A stretch of DNA of 64,000 nucleotides from Tribonema minus (Eukaryota; Sar; Xanthophyceae; Tribonematales; Tribonemataceae), in contig JAFCMP010000012.1 of assembly GCA_017506865.1 (NCBI GenBank), forward strand, positions 62,001 through 126,000, given 5' to 3'. A program made the position numbers and the translations under genes. The notes below the pieces were generated by a model that searched no databases, was not told the origin of the DNA, and saw only the letters and a program-made list of their open reading frames with translations. This document shows positions 48,801 to 59,100 of this stretch, piece by piece (the stretch's first letter is position 1; each line of letters starts with the position of its first letter).

Positions 48801-51800
48801 GTTGCTTGGCGTGTCGCTGGGGTCATGTGGCAGTGCTGTACTGTGGTGTACTTTGATGTACTGTGCTGCGCTGCACTGCACTGTACTGTACTGCACTGTA
48901 CTCTTACTGTTGAGCGCTTCGTATCACCCTCACAAGTGCAAATATCAACTCCATGCCGCTAACTCTGCCGGGACCTCGCCCCCAAGTGTGCGTCCTTCGA
49001 CTCCATCCCCATATTTGCTCGCATCATCATTTCACCGTGCTAAACCAGGTCGCATGCGTCTGTGCATTTGCAGCATGCACACGCAAACGGAACTGAATGC
49101 GGAAGTGCCGTTTGAGGCATGGTACACAAGAAGGGCTGATGCTCTGCCAGGTGGCACCGTGCTGTACCACGAGTTTGCGCGTGAGTGCGGGGCCCCCGGC
49201 GTTCTGCAAGAGGTGAGCGCTGTGCATCAGGAATGTCCACAGTTGATTTAGTTGTTGAAGTACGGGATTCTAAGGGCAGCTACCATGGTAGTGAGTTTTC
49301 TGTATGGATGTGTGTGCCATGGCCTCAGACGAGGCCTTGTAGTAAGCTGAAGGCAATGACACGCCGCTTTCGGATTGGCCGTTGATTTGACATGCCGCTT
49401 TCGGATTGGCCGTTGATTTGACATGCCGCTTTCGGATTGGCCGTTGATTTGACATGCCGCTGTCAGACGCATCGTTAGTCTGTGTCACAGTGCGGCACTC
49501 TTGGTGTTCTGCAGGAGATGGCTGACACTCCTCGCAAGGGATGCGGCTCCTGCTCCTGTGCAAATTCAACTTGAACTATGCACTTGTGTGCCTCTCTGTG
49601 CATGCATATGAAGGGGTGGGTGATATTTCTCGTCAAGATTGGTGTGAACTGCTGTCGGGTGCGTGGCGAGCGCACCATGGGTGTGAGTTTCATTTTCTTT
49701 TGAGAAGGTGTGCGAGCCCTGCCCGTGGACAGGGCTTCATTGTAAGCTACAGGTGATGACACGCCGTTTTCAGACGCGTGTTGGTCTGTGTCATAGTGCG
49801 ACGCTCGTGGTGTTCTGCAATAAAATGGCTGATAATCCTGACGGGATGTGGCTCATGCTCCTGCGCATTTCTAACTTGCACTACGTACTTGTGTGGACTC
49901 TCTGGGCATGCACAGTAAGCGGTGGGTGATATGCTAATGGGAGGAAGAATATAGACATATGTGCTGCTCAATATTGGTGTTGAAACGCGCCCTAGACACC
50001 GTACGCAATCATATAACACAAACACTCACGTTGATAGGCTGTGTCAGTGCAGCATGTTCAAGGCTCGATGCCTGCAGCTGTATCCCCATAGCTGATCCCA
50101 GAAGTGAAAGTTATGCATTTGCGCCCAGGCCCTATCTACAGTGAAACCGCTGACCACCCATGCATATACATACCCCCCAATTGACGCAGGCGAACCAAGA
50201 CCTGGCCATCATGCCCTCGGGGGCATCGCACTCTGACATGGCCGCGAAAGCGCACGTACCGCTGCTGGTGCGGTCGTGGGACCAGGGTCTGCAGCCCGCG
50301 GAAAAGTACGGCTATCGCATCTGCCGACACCGCAGCGCCGCCGCGCAGTCGGAGTCTGGTGTGGACTACACCCTGCCTGCAGGACTGGGGTGAGTTGAAG
50401 TTCATGCTACAGTCCAACGTGTCTTTATAGTGCGTTGGTATGAAGGTCGTGCTACAATCCAACGTGTCTTTATAGTGCGTTGGTGCTTTGAGTGTCGTGT
50501 TTGTCGATGCTCACGCTACAGTCCAACAACGTGTCATTATAGTACTCTGAGGTAGTACTTGATTGTGTAGACACACAGCCATGACGGGCCGTGTGCGGTC
50601 AGAACCAGCGCGGTGTTGACGCTGCTGCTGCTGCTGCTGGAGAACTGCAGCAGCGCTCAATCAACACCGCGCACGCGGCCCTGATGCAACTGCTGCTGCT
50701 GCTGCTGCGGGGCAGGCGCGAGTACGCACACGCGTGCACGCCATGCCTCCACTCAGACATGCATAACGCATACAACCACACCACCTACGCACACAGCTAA
50801 ACTCACACAGACAGCGTGGGCTTGCATAGGATGGCGCGAGAGTGCTGAATCGCTGATGACGCTCCTCTGCCGCTGCCTCGCAGCAGGCGCGCGTACGCGC
50901 CGTGGGTGGACACACGCACATGCATAATGCATAGCACTGCTAAGTACAATGGAAACGAATCAAACGATCGTAGTACAATACCGTGCCCGCACACACGGCT
51001 GAACACACACAGGCAACATGCGCCTTACTGCTCAAGTTCATAGGATGGCACGAGAGTGCAAATCTGCTGATGATGCCGCTGCCGCTGCTGCAGCGGGCGC
51101 GCGTACGCGCCGTGGGTGCACTCTGTACCTCCCTGCAAATATGCATAACGCATACAACTACACTACCGTACCTACACACACGGCTAAACATGCACAGACA
51201 GAGACAATGGCGCGCTCCAACACTAATCAAGTTCATAGGACGGCACGAGATTGCTGAACTGCTGATGATGCTTGGCTCTTGATGCCGCAGTAGGCGCGCG
51301 CACACGCCGTGGGTGGACACTGTGCCTCCACGCAAATGTGCACAATGCATACAACTACATACACTACCATACCTATGCACCTGGCTACACACACACACGC
51401 AGAGGCAACGCGCGCCTTAATACCGTCAAGTTCCACACGATGGCACGAGAGTGCTGCATTGCTGACGATGACGCTGCTGCCGCGCAGCAGGCACGCGTAC
51501 GCGCCGTGGGTGGACCGCATGACGGCGCGCGTCTGGGCGGAGCTGCAGAAGAGGGCAGCGCTCAACGCGCGCGAGGACGCGCTGGTCGTGTGCCTGCACG
51601 TGCGCCGCGGCGACAAGCTCAGCTACACCAAGTGAGCAGCAGCGCTCAGCAATTCGCGATGTTGTGGAAACGAATCAAAAGAGCGTAGAGCTCTAAGTAG
51701 GTGACAAGGTGTGGTTTGCCGTCAAATTGAGTGCCTTCCACCAATAACTGTTAGGTTATATATGTGTCCGTGCCCCTCACTAGCTGGCGGGTCATAGCGG

Positions 51801-53767
51801 GGTTGCTGGGTCCGTCGAGCGGCATGTGTGTACTTGTAAATGAGCATTTTCCGGACAAACCGCCACTGTACGTCGGTGCCAGTACAGTACACCGCAGTTG
51901 ATATAAGTGCGGCTCTGCAGAGCGCGTTGGCGAGGGTCATGCACACACTTCTCAAGCAATCTACTTTGGAACAACTGAAAAAAAAAACACCAACTGCTAT
52001 AGGTGTTACATAGGGTGGGTTTAATGAGTCATGCGCGTGGTCATGATCAGCGCTTACGTTCTAGTGCCCTTGTGCGATGTGACGTGAGGACTTGCAGTCG
52101 CCTGCTTTGAAATGCGTGCCAACTTGCCTTCTGAAGTAGGGAAGCGTTCCGCTGCGCAAGGAAGATGGCACACTGCGGCGCAGGTGCTGATGGCGCTGCA
52201 GCATGTCACACTTGAAGTACTTCAATGCAGATTCCAAAGTGCGCACACGTGTCCCCGGGTGCTCCTACGGCATGCAGTAAGGGTCATGGTAGGCGCCGAT
52301 GATCATCATCACTGCAAAACGCCTGTTGTATGTATTGGTCGTAGGGAACAGCCCTCCCACGGCTGGCAGCGGTTACAACTGTCTAAGCTCAAGCCTGCTT
52401 TCTTTTGAAGCTTTGCAGTACTACCTGCAGCAGGTCTGACATAGAACATCGCAATGACTCGTGAGTCGTGACACACGCAACCCGCAGCACCCCCCCCTCT
52501 CCCCCACGCATACCCTGTACTGGAGCAGGGGAGACCACCGAAAGCGCCCTAGATGCCGTCAACCCTTTGTGCATAGGGTCGCTACGATTGTCATTTACAC
52601 AAATCAGCAAGCACGCACTCTATTCTCGCTGCGTCGCGCCAGACCAAAGCCATACTACATACCCAGAACAAGTGAGCTTAACCCCCTGTCCCTGTCCCCC
52701 TCTGCAGGTACCCAAACTTGAACTACGAGGCGTCCCCTGAGGTGATCCTTACCATACCCATACCTTACATACCCAGAGAAAGTCAGTTTGACCCCCTGTC
52801 CCTATCCCCTGCAGGTACTTAAACTTGAACTACGAGACGTCCCCCGAGGAGGTCCTCACCATACCTATACCTTACAAACCCACAACAAGTTTGACCCTGT
52901 CCCCCCCTGCAGGTACCCACTACGAGTCGTCCCCCCAGGAAATACCTATACCTTACATACATACCCACAAGAAGTTTGCCCCCCCCCCGTCCCTGTCCCC
53001 CGCCTGCAGGTACCCAAACTTGAACTACGAGACGTCCCCCGAGGGGATCCTCAAGACGATCGAGCCACACGTGCCTCACGGCTCAGTCCTGTACCTGGCC
53101 ACCAACGAGCCGGACCCCGTGGCGTACTTTGAGCCGCTGCGCAAGCACTACGACGTGGTGTCGCTCGCGCACTTTGCGCGGCTGCTGAGCACTGACCTGT
53201 ATCTGCTCTCCAGCCTGGGGCTGGTGGACTACGAGGTGCGTCACCCAGCGAAGACGGAACTTGATGATCAACTTCAAGCAAGAATGACAGTTTAGCGGGG
53301 CGTCGTGACGTGTCCCTTTGGGGGCTGGTGTGGTGACCTGATGATTAACTTCAAGCAAGAATGACAGTTTAGATGGCGCCGGGCGTCGCATGCCCTGGGG
53401 GATCGTTAGTGCACTGGCTCGGATCCGCCGTCACCTGTGTCCATCTGTGCTGCGTTCTCAATAGGGCCTTTCAGCTACACAGCCGCGTGCCCTGACGGTC
53501 AGTTGTGACATGCACAATCAAGCACTATCGAAAGCAGTTTTGTTCTTGGAACTCTGCCGGGGCGTACAGAGCGCCGGCTCCATCAAGTGCAGCTGAATTG
53601 TAATTTGTGAACGCTGACATATGTCTTTGTTTTGTCTCGGGTGTCCGCTGCCGGTCTGCGTGCAGATCCTGGGAAAGTGCCAACGCACCATTCCCACGTT
53701 CGCCTCGGAGGACGCCAAGGGCTTCAAGCAGCACGTCAGCCTGTCCACATCGAGCAAGCAGCGGTAG
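45850..53767 (+). CDS. O-fucosyltransferase-like glycosyltransferase, copy D (460 aa)
   Basis: Exons 45850-46269, 47110-47183, 47869-47949, 49074-49212, 50190-50389, 51491-51631, 53010-53235, 53666-53767; total 1383 nt, all in phase. The signal-peptide core is encoded by a CTG run (45888-45912). The cysteine domain (QCC, SC, PC, QCT) carries an N-A-T sequon at the position where copy E also has one. HVRRGDKLSYTK, NYETSPEG and LYLATNEPDP follow; the protein ends STSSKQR rather than SKSDK. Intron 7 is phase 0, as in B. This copy has the most exon-edge duplication: exon 2 end, exon 4 end, exon 6 start (five copies) and exon 7 start (four copies). Each upstream decoy of exon 6 or 7 keeps an AG acceptor-like context. 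Confidence 0.84.
47172..47335 (+). repeat. duplicated exon 2 end and donor in copy D
   Basis: aaccacaaact|gtaagtggagcg (donor 47184) is repeated as aaccacaagct|gcgagtggagag, 81 bp on. The GT has become GC in the copy. The following 60 bp, including gcctttgcgatgt, are also duplicated. Confidence 0.85.
49185..49925 (+). repeat. about 300-bp intronic repeat starting at an exon 4 edge in copy D
   Basis: Segments starting near 49487 and 49790 are clearly related over most of 150 bp (gtgcg-c-ctc-tggtgttctgca ... gtgggtgatat). Their starts resemble the exon 4 end (ggcgttctgcaagaggtgag, near 49200), with the donor GT lost. Confidence 0.6.
49363..49455 (+). repeat. 31-bp minisatellite, three units
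   Basis: Three near-identical units contain cgctttcggattggccgttg, followed by a truncated fourth (acatgccgctgtcag). Confidence 0.9.
50640..51513 (+). repeat. about 200-bp tandem array ending at exon 6 of copy D, five copies
   Basis: The acceptor plus exon start (gcag-ggc-cgcgtacgcgccgtgggtgga) occurs at about 50712, 50884, 51094, 51291 and 51489; the last is the true exon. Intron sequence between copies (gttcataggatggcacgaga, cactcacacacag-like) is also repeated. Confidence 0.85.
51667..51750 (+). repeat. dispersed repeat R, copy 7 (truncated)
   Basis: It starts at aaacgaatcaaaagagcgta and ends after ccttccaccaataactg. It lies immediately after exon 6 of copy D. Shorter end fragments occur at 50947-50972 and 57542-57563. 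Confidence 0.7.
52700..53055 (+). repeat. 97-107 bp tandem array of acceptor plus exon 7 start in copy D, four copies
   Basis: tgcag|gtaccca..ttgaactacga occurs with exon-like starts at 52708, 52815, 52913 (internally shortened) and 53010 (true exon). Confidence 0.9.
53261..53370 (+). repeat. short duplication in intron 7 of copy D
   Basis: gatgatcaacttcaagcaag and the following aatgacagttta recur at 53339-53370, 78 bp apart. Confidence 0.85.
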
Positions 53768-56173
53768 CGCGTGAGCACCGCCGCGTCTGCGCGCTCTGCA
53801 CGAGCGCTGCGGCGCTGTTCTTCGAGACGTGGTTTGAAGGTTACGGCTGCTGCTGCCACGCGCACGAAAGCTGCGGGGCATGAGCGTCGCTCCGTTTGCG
53901 TGTGAGCACTGCCACATTATCTTTCAAGACCTAGTTTGAGGGCTACGGCTGCGTGAGCGCTGGCCCTGCGCGCACGAGCGCCGCATGCTCTGTGCCGTCG
54001 CATCTTCCTTCCAGACCTAGTTTGAGGGCTACGGCTGCTTGAGCGCCGTCCCCTATCCAAAAGGCCGTTCCACAGCACTCACGGCAGTGCCAGCGCAGTG
54101 TTGGCCGACACCGGCGCGCTCGCTGAAGTGCATTGTGCTGGTGGTGTGCAGCCCAGGCCCTTCGTGCTGCTGGCCTCCGGGGGGTCTTGGTTGCGGGGTG
54201 CTGGCATTGCACTTCACGTGCGACCTTGACGCTACTAGCCTCTCCCCTTCCGGCCGCAGCTGGAATTGTATCATAGCGCGCGCTCGAAGTTTGTGACTTG
54301 CGCTTTCTCGGCGCGCCTTGAAGGAAAGATCACGACTAGTAGGGTTAGTGCACGACTAGTAGGGTTGGTGACATTCGCTCAATCCGATGAGGACGCCTCA
54401 GAGCCGGCACCGACCGGTTCAGGATGTCAGGGCCGAGTAGTTTTTGTTGTTCAAGTTGTGGCCTCGCTCTGTGTGCAGTTGTGGCAATATCGTCGTGTGT
54501 TGAGGCATCCATGGTAGCAGTATGACGCCAAGCGCGATCTCGTTGGCTGTGCACAACTTGAACAAGGGCGTTCCAATGTGAATTCTGCGGCACATCGATG
54601 GCAATACTTGCCCCCCCCCCCTTCCCCCCATCCCCCCCCCCACACCCCACCCCACCCCACCCCTCTGCGCGCTTGACGCTGTCATTTGTGGCACGGTGAG
54701 AGTGTGGCGTCTGATGTTCAAATACACTGAAGCATATCGCATACGCCTCCGCTGTCTTGAGTGTTTTGTTTGGACTTGTGTAATTGCGCAGTTGCAGACG
54801 TGCGCAGGCCTGTGGCACTGTTGTGCTGCCTGTAATGCATGACCACAATTCATGGACCACGTTTATTGCATTGCTCAGGCCATGGCTGCAGGCAACCTCA
54901 GAACTGCCTCACTCTCTGAAACTTCAAGGTCTGTGCCCCTCCCAAGTCAGCACTGGCGCAGTGCGGCATTACTCATGTACAAAACCACTCATGACATGGG
55001 TGCCGCAGAGTGCGGCGCTGTCGCCGCCGCCGTCGCTGCTGCTGCCATACATGAACACCATATGGGGGTGCAGGGATGCGTTTCCTAGTAGGGACAAAGA
55101 CACTTCGTCTCCATGTACACCTCGTGCAGCTGGCGTCTGACACGCAGGCGCATGGCTGTGTTTGGAGAGCTGCGTAGGTCTCGGGCTTGTGCGTAAAAGC
55201 CCGAAACCGAAGCAAGTGTTGACGCTCTCGAGTTACTCAAGTGCTATTGCAGGTGTGGAGAACACACTGGGTAGGTATTTGGCCTGCTGCAGGCAATCCC
55301 AGCTGGTCGGCGCTTTACCGTGAGTTTCAAATTGGCTGATGCTAAGTGGCCCCTGCTTCGGGAAACTTGAACAAACACACAAACTTTGAAGCGCATTGTT
55401 GACATTTGGCCAATGCCATCATAGCCGCGCCTCTAGCACATGATGAGATGATGTGCCTGGTGGTGCAGAAGGGATCCCGAGGTTTACACATGGTTATCGC
55501 TTGCTGACAGAGCATAGATTGCTAGAAACAACTTGAAACATCGCACGTGAAGCGACGAGATGGAGTGCCCTGTTCTTGTGAAAGAAGGCATTTGTGTCGA
55601 CAGAGTCCCCTTTCATTGGAAACCTATGAGCAGATCTATGACTTACAGCCCGCAGTACGCATGTGCGTCAGCAGTACGGCGCGATCACCAGTCAGCCGGT
55701 TGCAAGATTGCCGACGGTTGACAGCGCGCTCATTGACAATCTGGTCTTGCAGGCCCTGTACTGTGCGTCTCTCTGGGACAGCGCCGCTACAGCAAATGTG
55801 CACGACAGGGGCATCTTTAAAAGCGTTTATGTAAGACCCCGCGAGTGCCGGAGGGAAGAAAACCTCGCTTTATAGCACAAGCCGCCCGTGCAAATTTTCC
55901 CGACAGATGACCACAGAGGTGACCGCAAGGTTTGAACGTGCGCAAGATACACAACAGCTCTTTTGAACGACGACCAAACTTCAACCCCGTAGGGTGCACC
56001 TGTCATCTCTGGGGATCTGACATCGAAGTGGATTCGTGACTCGCCACTCTGTGAGTGTTGAAGAAAGTGTGTGACCCGCCCTGCCAGAAGTGCTGTAGTG
56101 TGGGCAGCGCAAGAGGGCTGCGCTCGCATAGGATCTCACGGTAGCGGTAGGGAAGGTCTACGAAGCACATGAC
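53768..56173. other. region between copies D and E
   Basis: The first 300 bp hold repeats of the copy D 3' flank (agacctagtttgagggctac units at about 53822, 53926 and 54013). The rest includes a long poly-C tract near 54609-54660 and no supported gene. The 55663-55875 frame was considered and rejected. Confidence 0.45.
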
Positions 56174-59100
56174 ATGACACCCATCATCCGAGGGCTGCTC
56201 CTATCGTGTCTTCTCAGTCGTGCAGCACTGAGCCGAGAGCCGTGCCAAGGCATCAGAGGCCAGCACCTTCCTCGCTGCTGCTCTGCAATGGACTATGCCA
56301 TCTCGAAGGAGAGCATGGTGAAGATGCTTTCCTCGTTCAATGCCACAGCCTTCACTGGAGACAAGGTGTTCGCAGCGGAGGCGGAAGCTTGCAGCAACAG
56401 GAAGAGGAGCTTGGCGACGAGCGGGCCTTGCAGGGACGTGGACTTTGTGAGGTCGCAGAGTGACTTCTGCACGTACCCCCCTTATACCTACACAAAGAAG
56501 CTTTTCGATGAGGGAGTGCTGCCGAATAAGGAGGCACCCGCAGGGGTCATTGAGGTAAGCAGTCATCCTGATGTCATGAACCGCTGTAAATGTACAGTGA
56601 TGCATACACTGCAGCAGTGCAGATTGTTGCGCTTCGCTCGATGCATCTGATGCACTGCGAGTGTGAGTTCAATTCTCACACAAAGTTGGCACAACGTAAT
56701 GCTGTGGTTCCTCTTGTTCGCCCTATGTACTGTCAAGCTTGTGTGCTCTGTGCTACATAGTATACATAGTATGTTTCATCGCAATTCAAAGCCAGGCAAA
56801 ATCCTGCAACGGCCTGGGCTGGTGGCGAACACATGAAGCTTAAGCAGCCAACCGCCGCGTACGCCGCGCAGCTGACTCACCGGCAGCAGCATGCGGCTGC
56901 GGTGGATCCACACGCGGTACAGCCAGCTCGTCACGAGCGGCACCACCACAAGCCACAGCGCCGTCGCGAGCGCCGCGCGCAGCGCACCATCGCCTTGCGA
57001 CGCGTTCATCGCTAGGGTTGGGGTGTAGGGTTAGGGTTAGCTTATTTCAGCGAAAGCGGTGATGCCCATGGCGGCTAGGCACTTTGCACAGCTGTATAAT
57101 TTGTGTGCTGACATGAAACTGTAAGACTACGTTGGTGCTCTCACAACTTGAAGGCACAGTGACCGTGTGACAATCATTGTGACAATCATTATGCAGGCCA
57201 GTACTTACTACATAATATGCCAGAGGCCCTCAGGCAGCTGCGATCATCGCGCACTATGACAGTGCCATTGGTCCTGCGCGGTGTTGGCTGTCGTGAGCTT
57301 TTTGAATTCAGCTGCGAGTCTACGTGGCCCATCTCAGAGGACTCTCCTGTCTGCTTCATCTCCGCTGCCGAATGCGTGGTGTACAGCCCGACAACACAAG
57401 GCCGTTCTGACATCTTGCACAACATGCTACAACACAGTATTCTTCGTCGAGTCCCCCTCAGCTCTTCAAAACCTGCACGCATGTCCCTAGAATGTGTCCC
57501 CACCCCATCTCATACTCCCACACCCAGCAAGTATTGTTGGATGGAAACGAATCAAAAGATCGGCTATTGTTGGATGGAAACAACTCAAAAGGCTGTTATT
57601 ATTTGTCATAATCGTTGGAGAGACGCCACGCGGAGGACGACACGAACGTGTACGTCATGGCTGTTTGATTGCAACTTGCCCCTCTTCAGGAATGCCGCCG
57701 GAAGCGCTTTTTGCTGTGGACGCGGAACTACAAGGACTTTGTCGCAGGCCACAGCCACAAAAGGTGACTTGCCACCCCCCCAGCGGTACTTCAGTTGTCA
57801 GCATGGTACGATAAGAGCACTTTTTCATTGAAGTTACGAACTACAAGGACTTTGTCGCAGGCCACAGCCACAAAAGGTGACTTGCCACCCCCCCAGCGGT
57901 ACTTCAATTGTCAGCATGGTACGATAAGAGCACCTTTTCATTGAAACTACGAACTACAAGGACTTTGTCGCAGGCCACACAGCCATAAAAGGTGACGTGC
58001 CATCCCCTTCCAGCGGTACTTCAACTGTCAGCATGGTGCGATATGAGCACCCTTATTTCCGTTGATGCTACGCTGCCAGTGTGCAGAACTGGTATGGTGT
58101 GTGTGACTGCCATTTGGGACCCTTGGTAGCCCTTTGCTCACGCCACCAACCACAGCGGCTGCGGCCAAGCGTCACGGTTTCGCTAGAGTGAATGCTTGTC
58201 GGTTCGCCAAATAACTGCACCCTTTTCATGAAGCTACGCTGTGTGCAGAACTGATACGGGGTGTTTAACTGCCTTTTGCGGCCCTTGGTAGCCTTGGCTC
58301 ACGCCACCAGCCACAGCTGTTGTATGCAAGCATAACGTTTTTTTCTCGGTGAATGATTGGCGATTTGAAACGCCTGGCCTGAGGCGCTGCGCATTCGCTC
58401 CAGAGCGCATGTGACATGGCCCGGGTCTTGCCGGCAATCATATGCTGACGGAATGCACACGAGCATTAGCGGACTCACGGGCCAATGCATAAAGCATGAC
58501 CGAACCAATCATGGCAATTTCATCGGCGGCTGACACTGGGTAGGCTTACCCATGCATGCTGCCCGTTCACTGCAAGAGTCGATACGCGTGGCAAGCATTG
58601 TCAGGTGCCGCGTAGCGCACACAGCGGCCCTAGCGGGCAATGCAGGCTGGTTTGCTGGGCGATAGGAGCAACTGCACACGCTCGTGGACTCTTGTTGATA
58701 TGTATCATGATGTATGTGTGCATACCGTATGTACTACTTCAAAGTAGCCATTTCACAGAGTCACACACGTACTGTGTCATACTGTAGGGCTTCTACCAGA
58801 CGATGTGCGCTGCTCTGCGCCACGTACTGTAGTGCGCGTCAGTAATGGTGCGTGCTTGCTGGCTGTGCGTTGCGTCAGGTACGCTCTTGGCTGTGCCCTC
58901 TGGGAGGCCTGGAGCCTAAACCGCACGCTGGTATTCGACAGCTTCTACGCCATGAACAAGTGAGTCTCTGAGTGAATAAGTGAGTCTCTGAGTGAGTTAT
59001 GGTCATCTCGGTCTGTCCCCAAGGCATGAATTTCTCAGTGAGTCTCTGAGTAAGCAGGTCGTGGTCATCAGGGCACGAAACTCAGCAGAGGAGCCTTTGA

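Noticed and set aside
49363..49455. CRISPR-like array
   Set aside because: The 31-bp units are contiguous with no spacers, in an intron of a eukaryotic gene; this is a minisatellite.
54345..54860. 171-codon minus-strand frame
   Set aside because: Much of it is low complexity from a poly-C tract on the plus strand; no homology recognised.
55663..55875. frame with QPVARLPTVDSALIDNLVLQALY
   Set aside because: It looks protein-like, but there is no ATG at the start, no partner exon and no recognised family.
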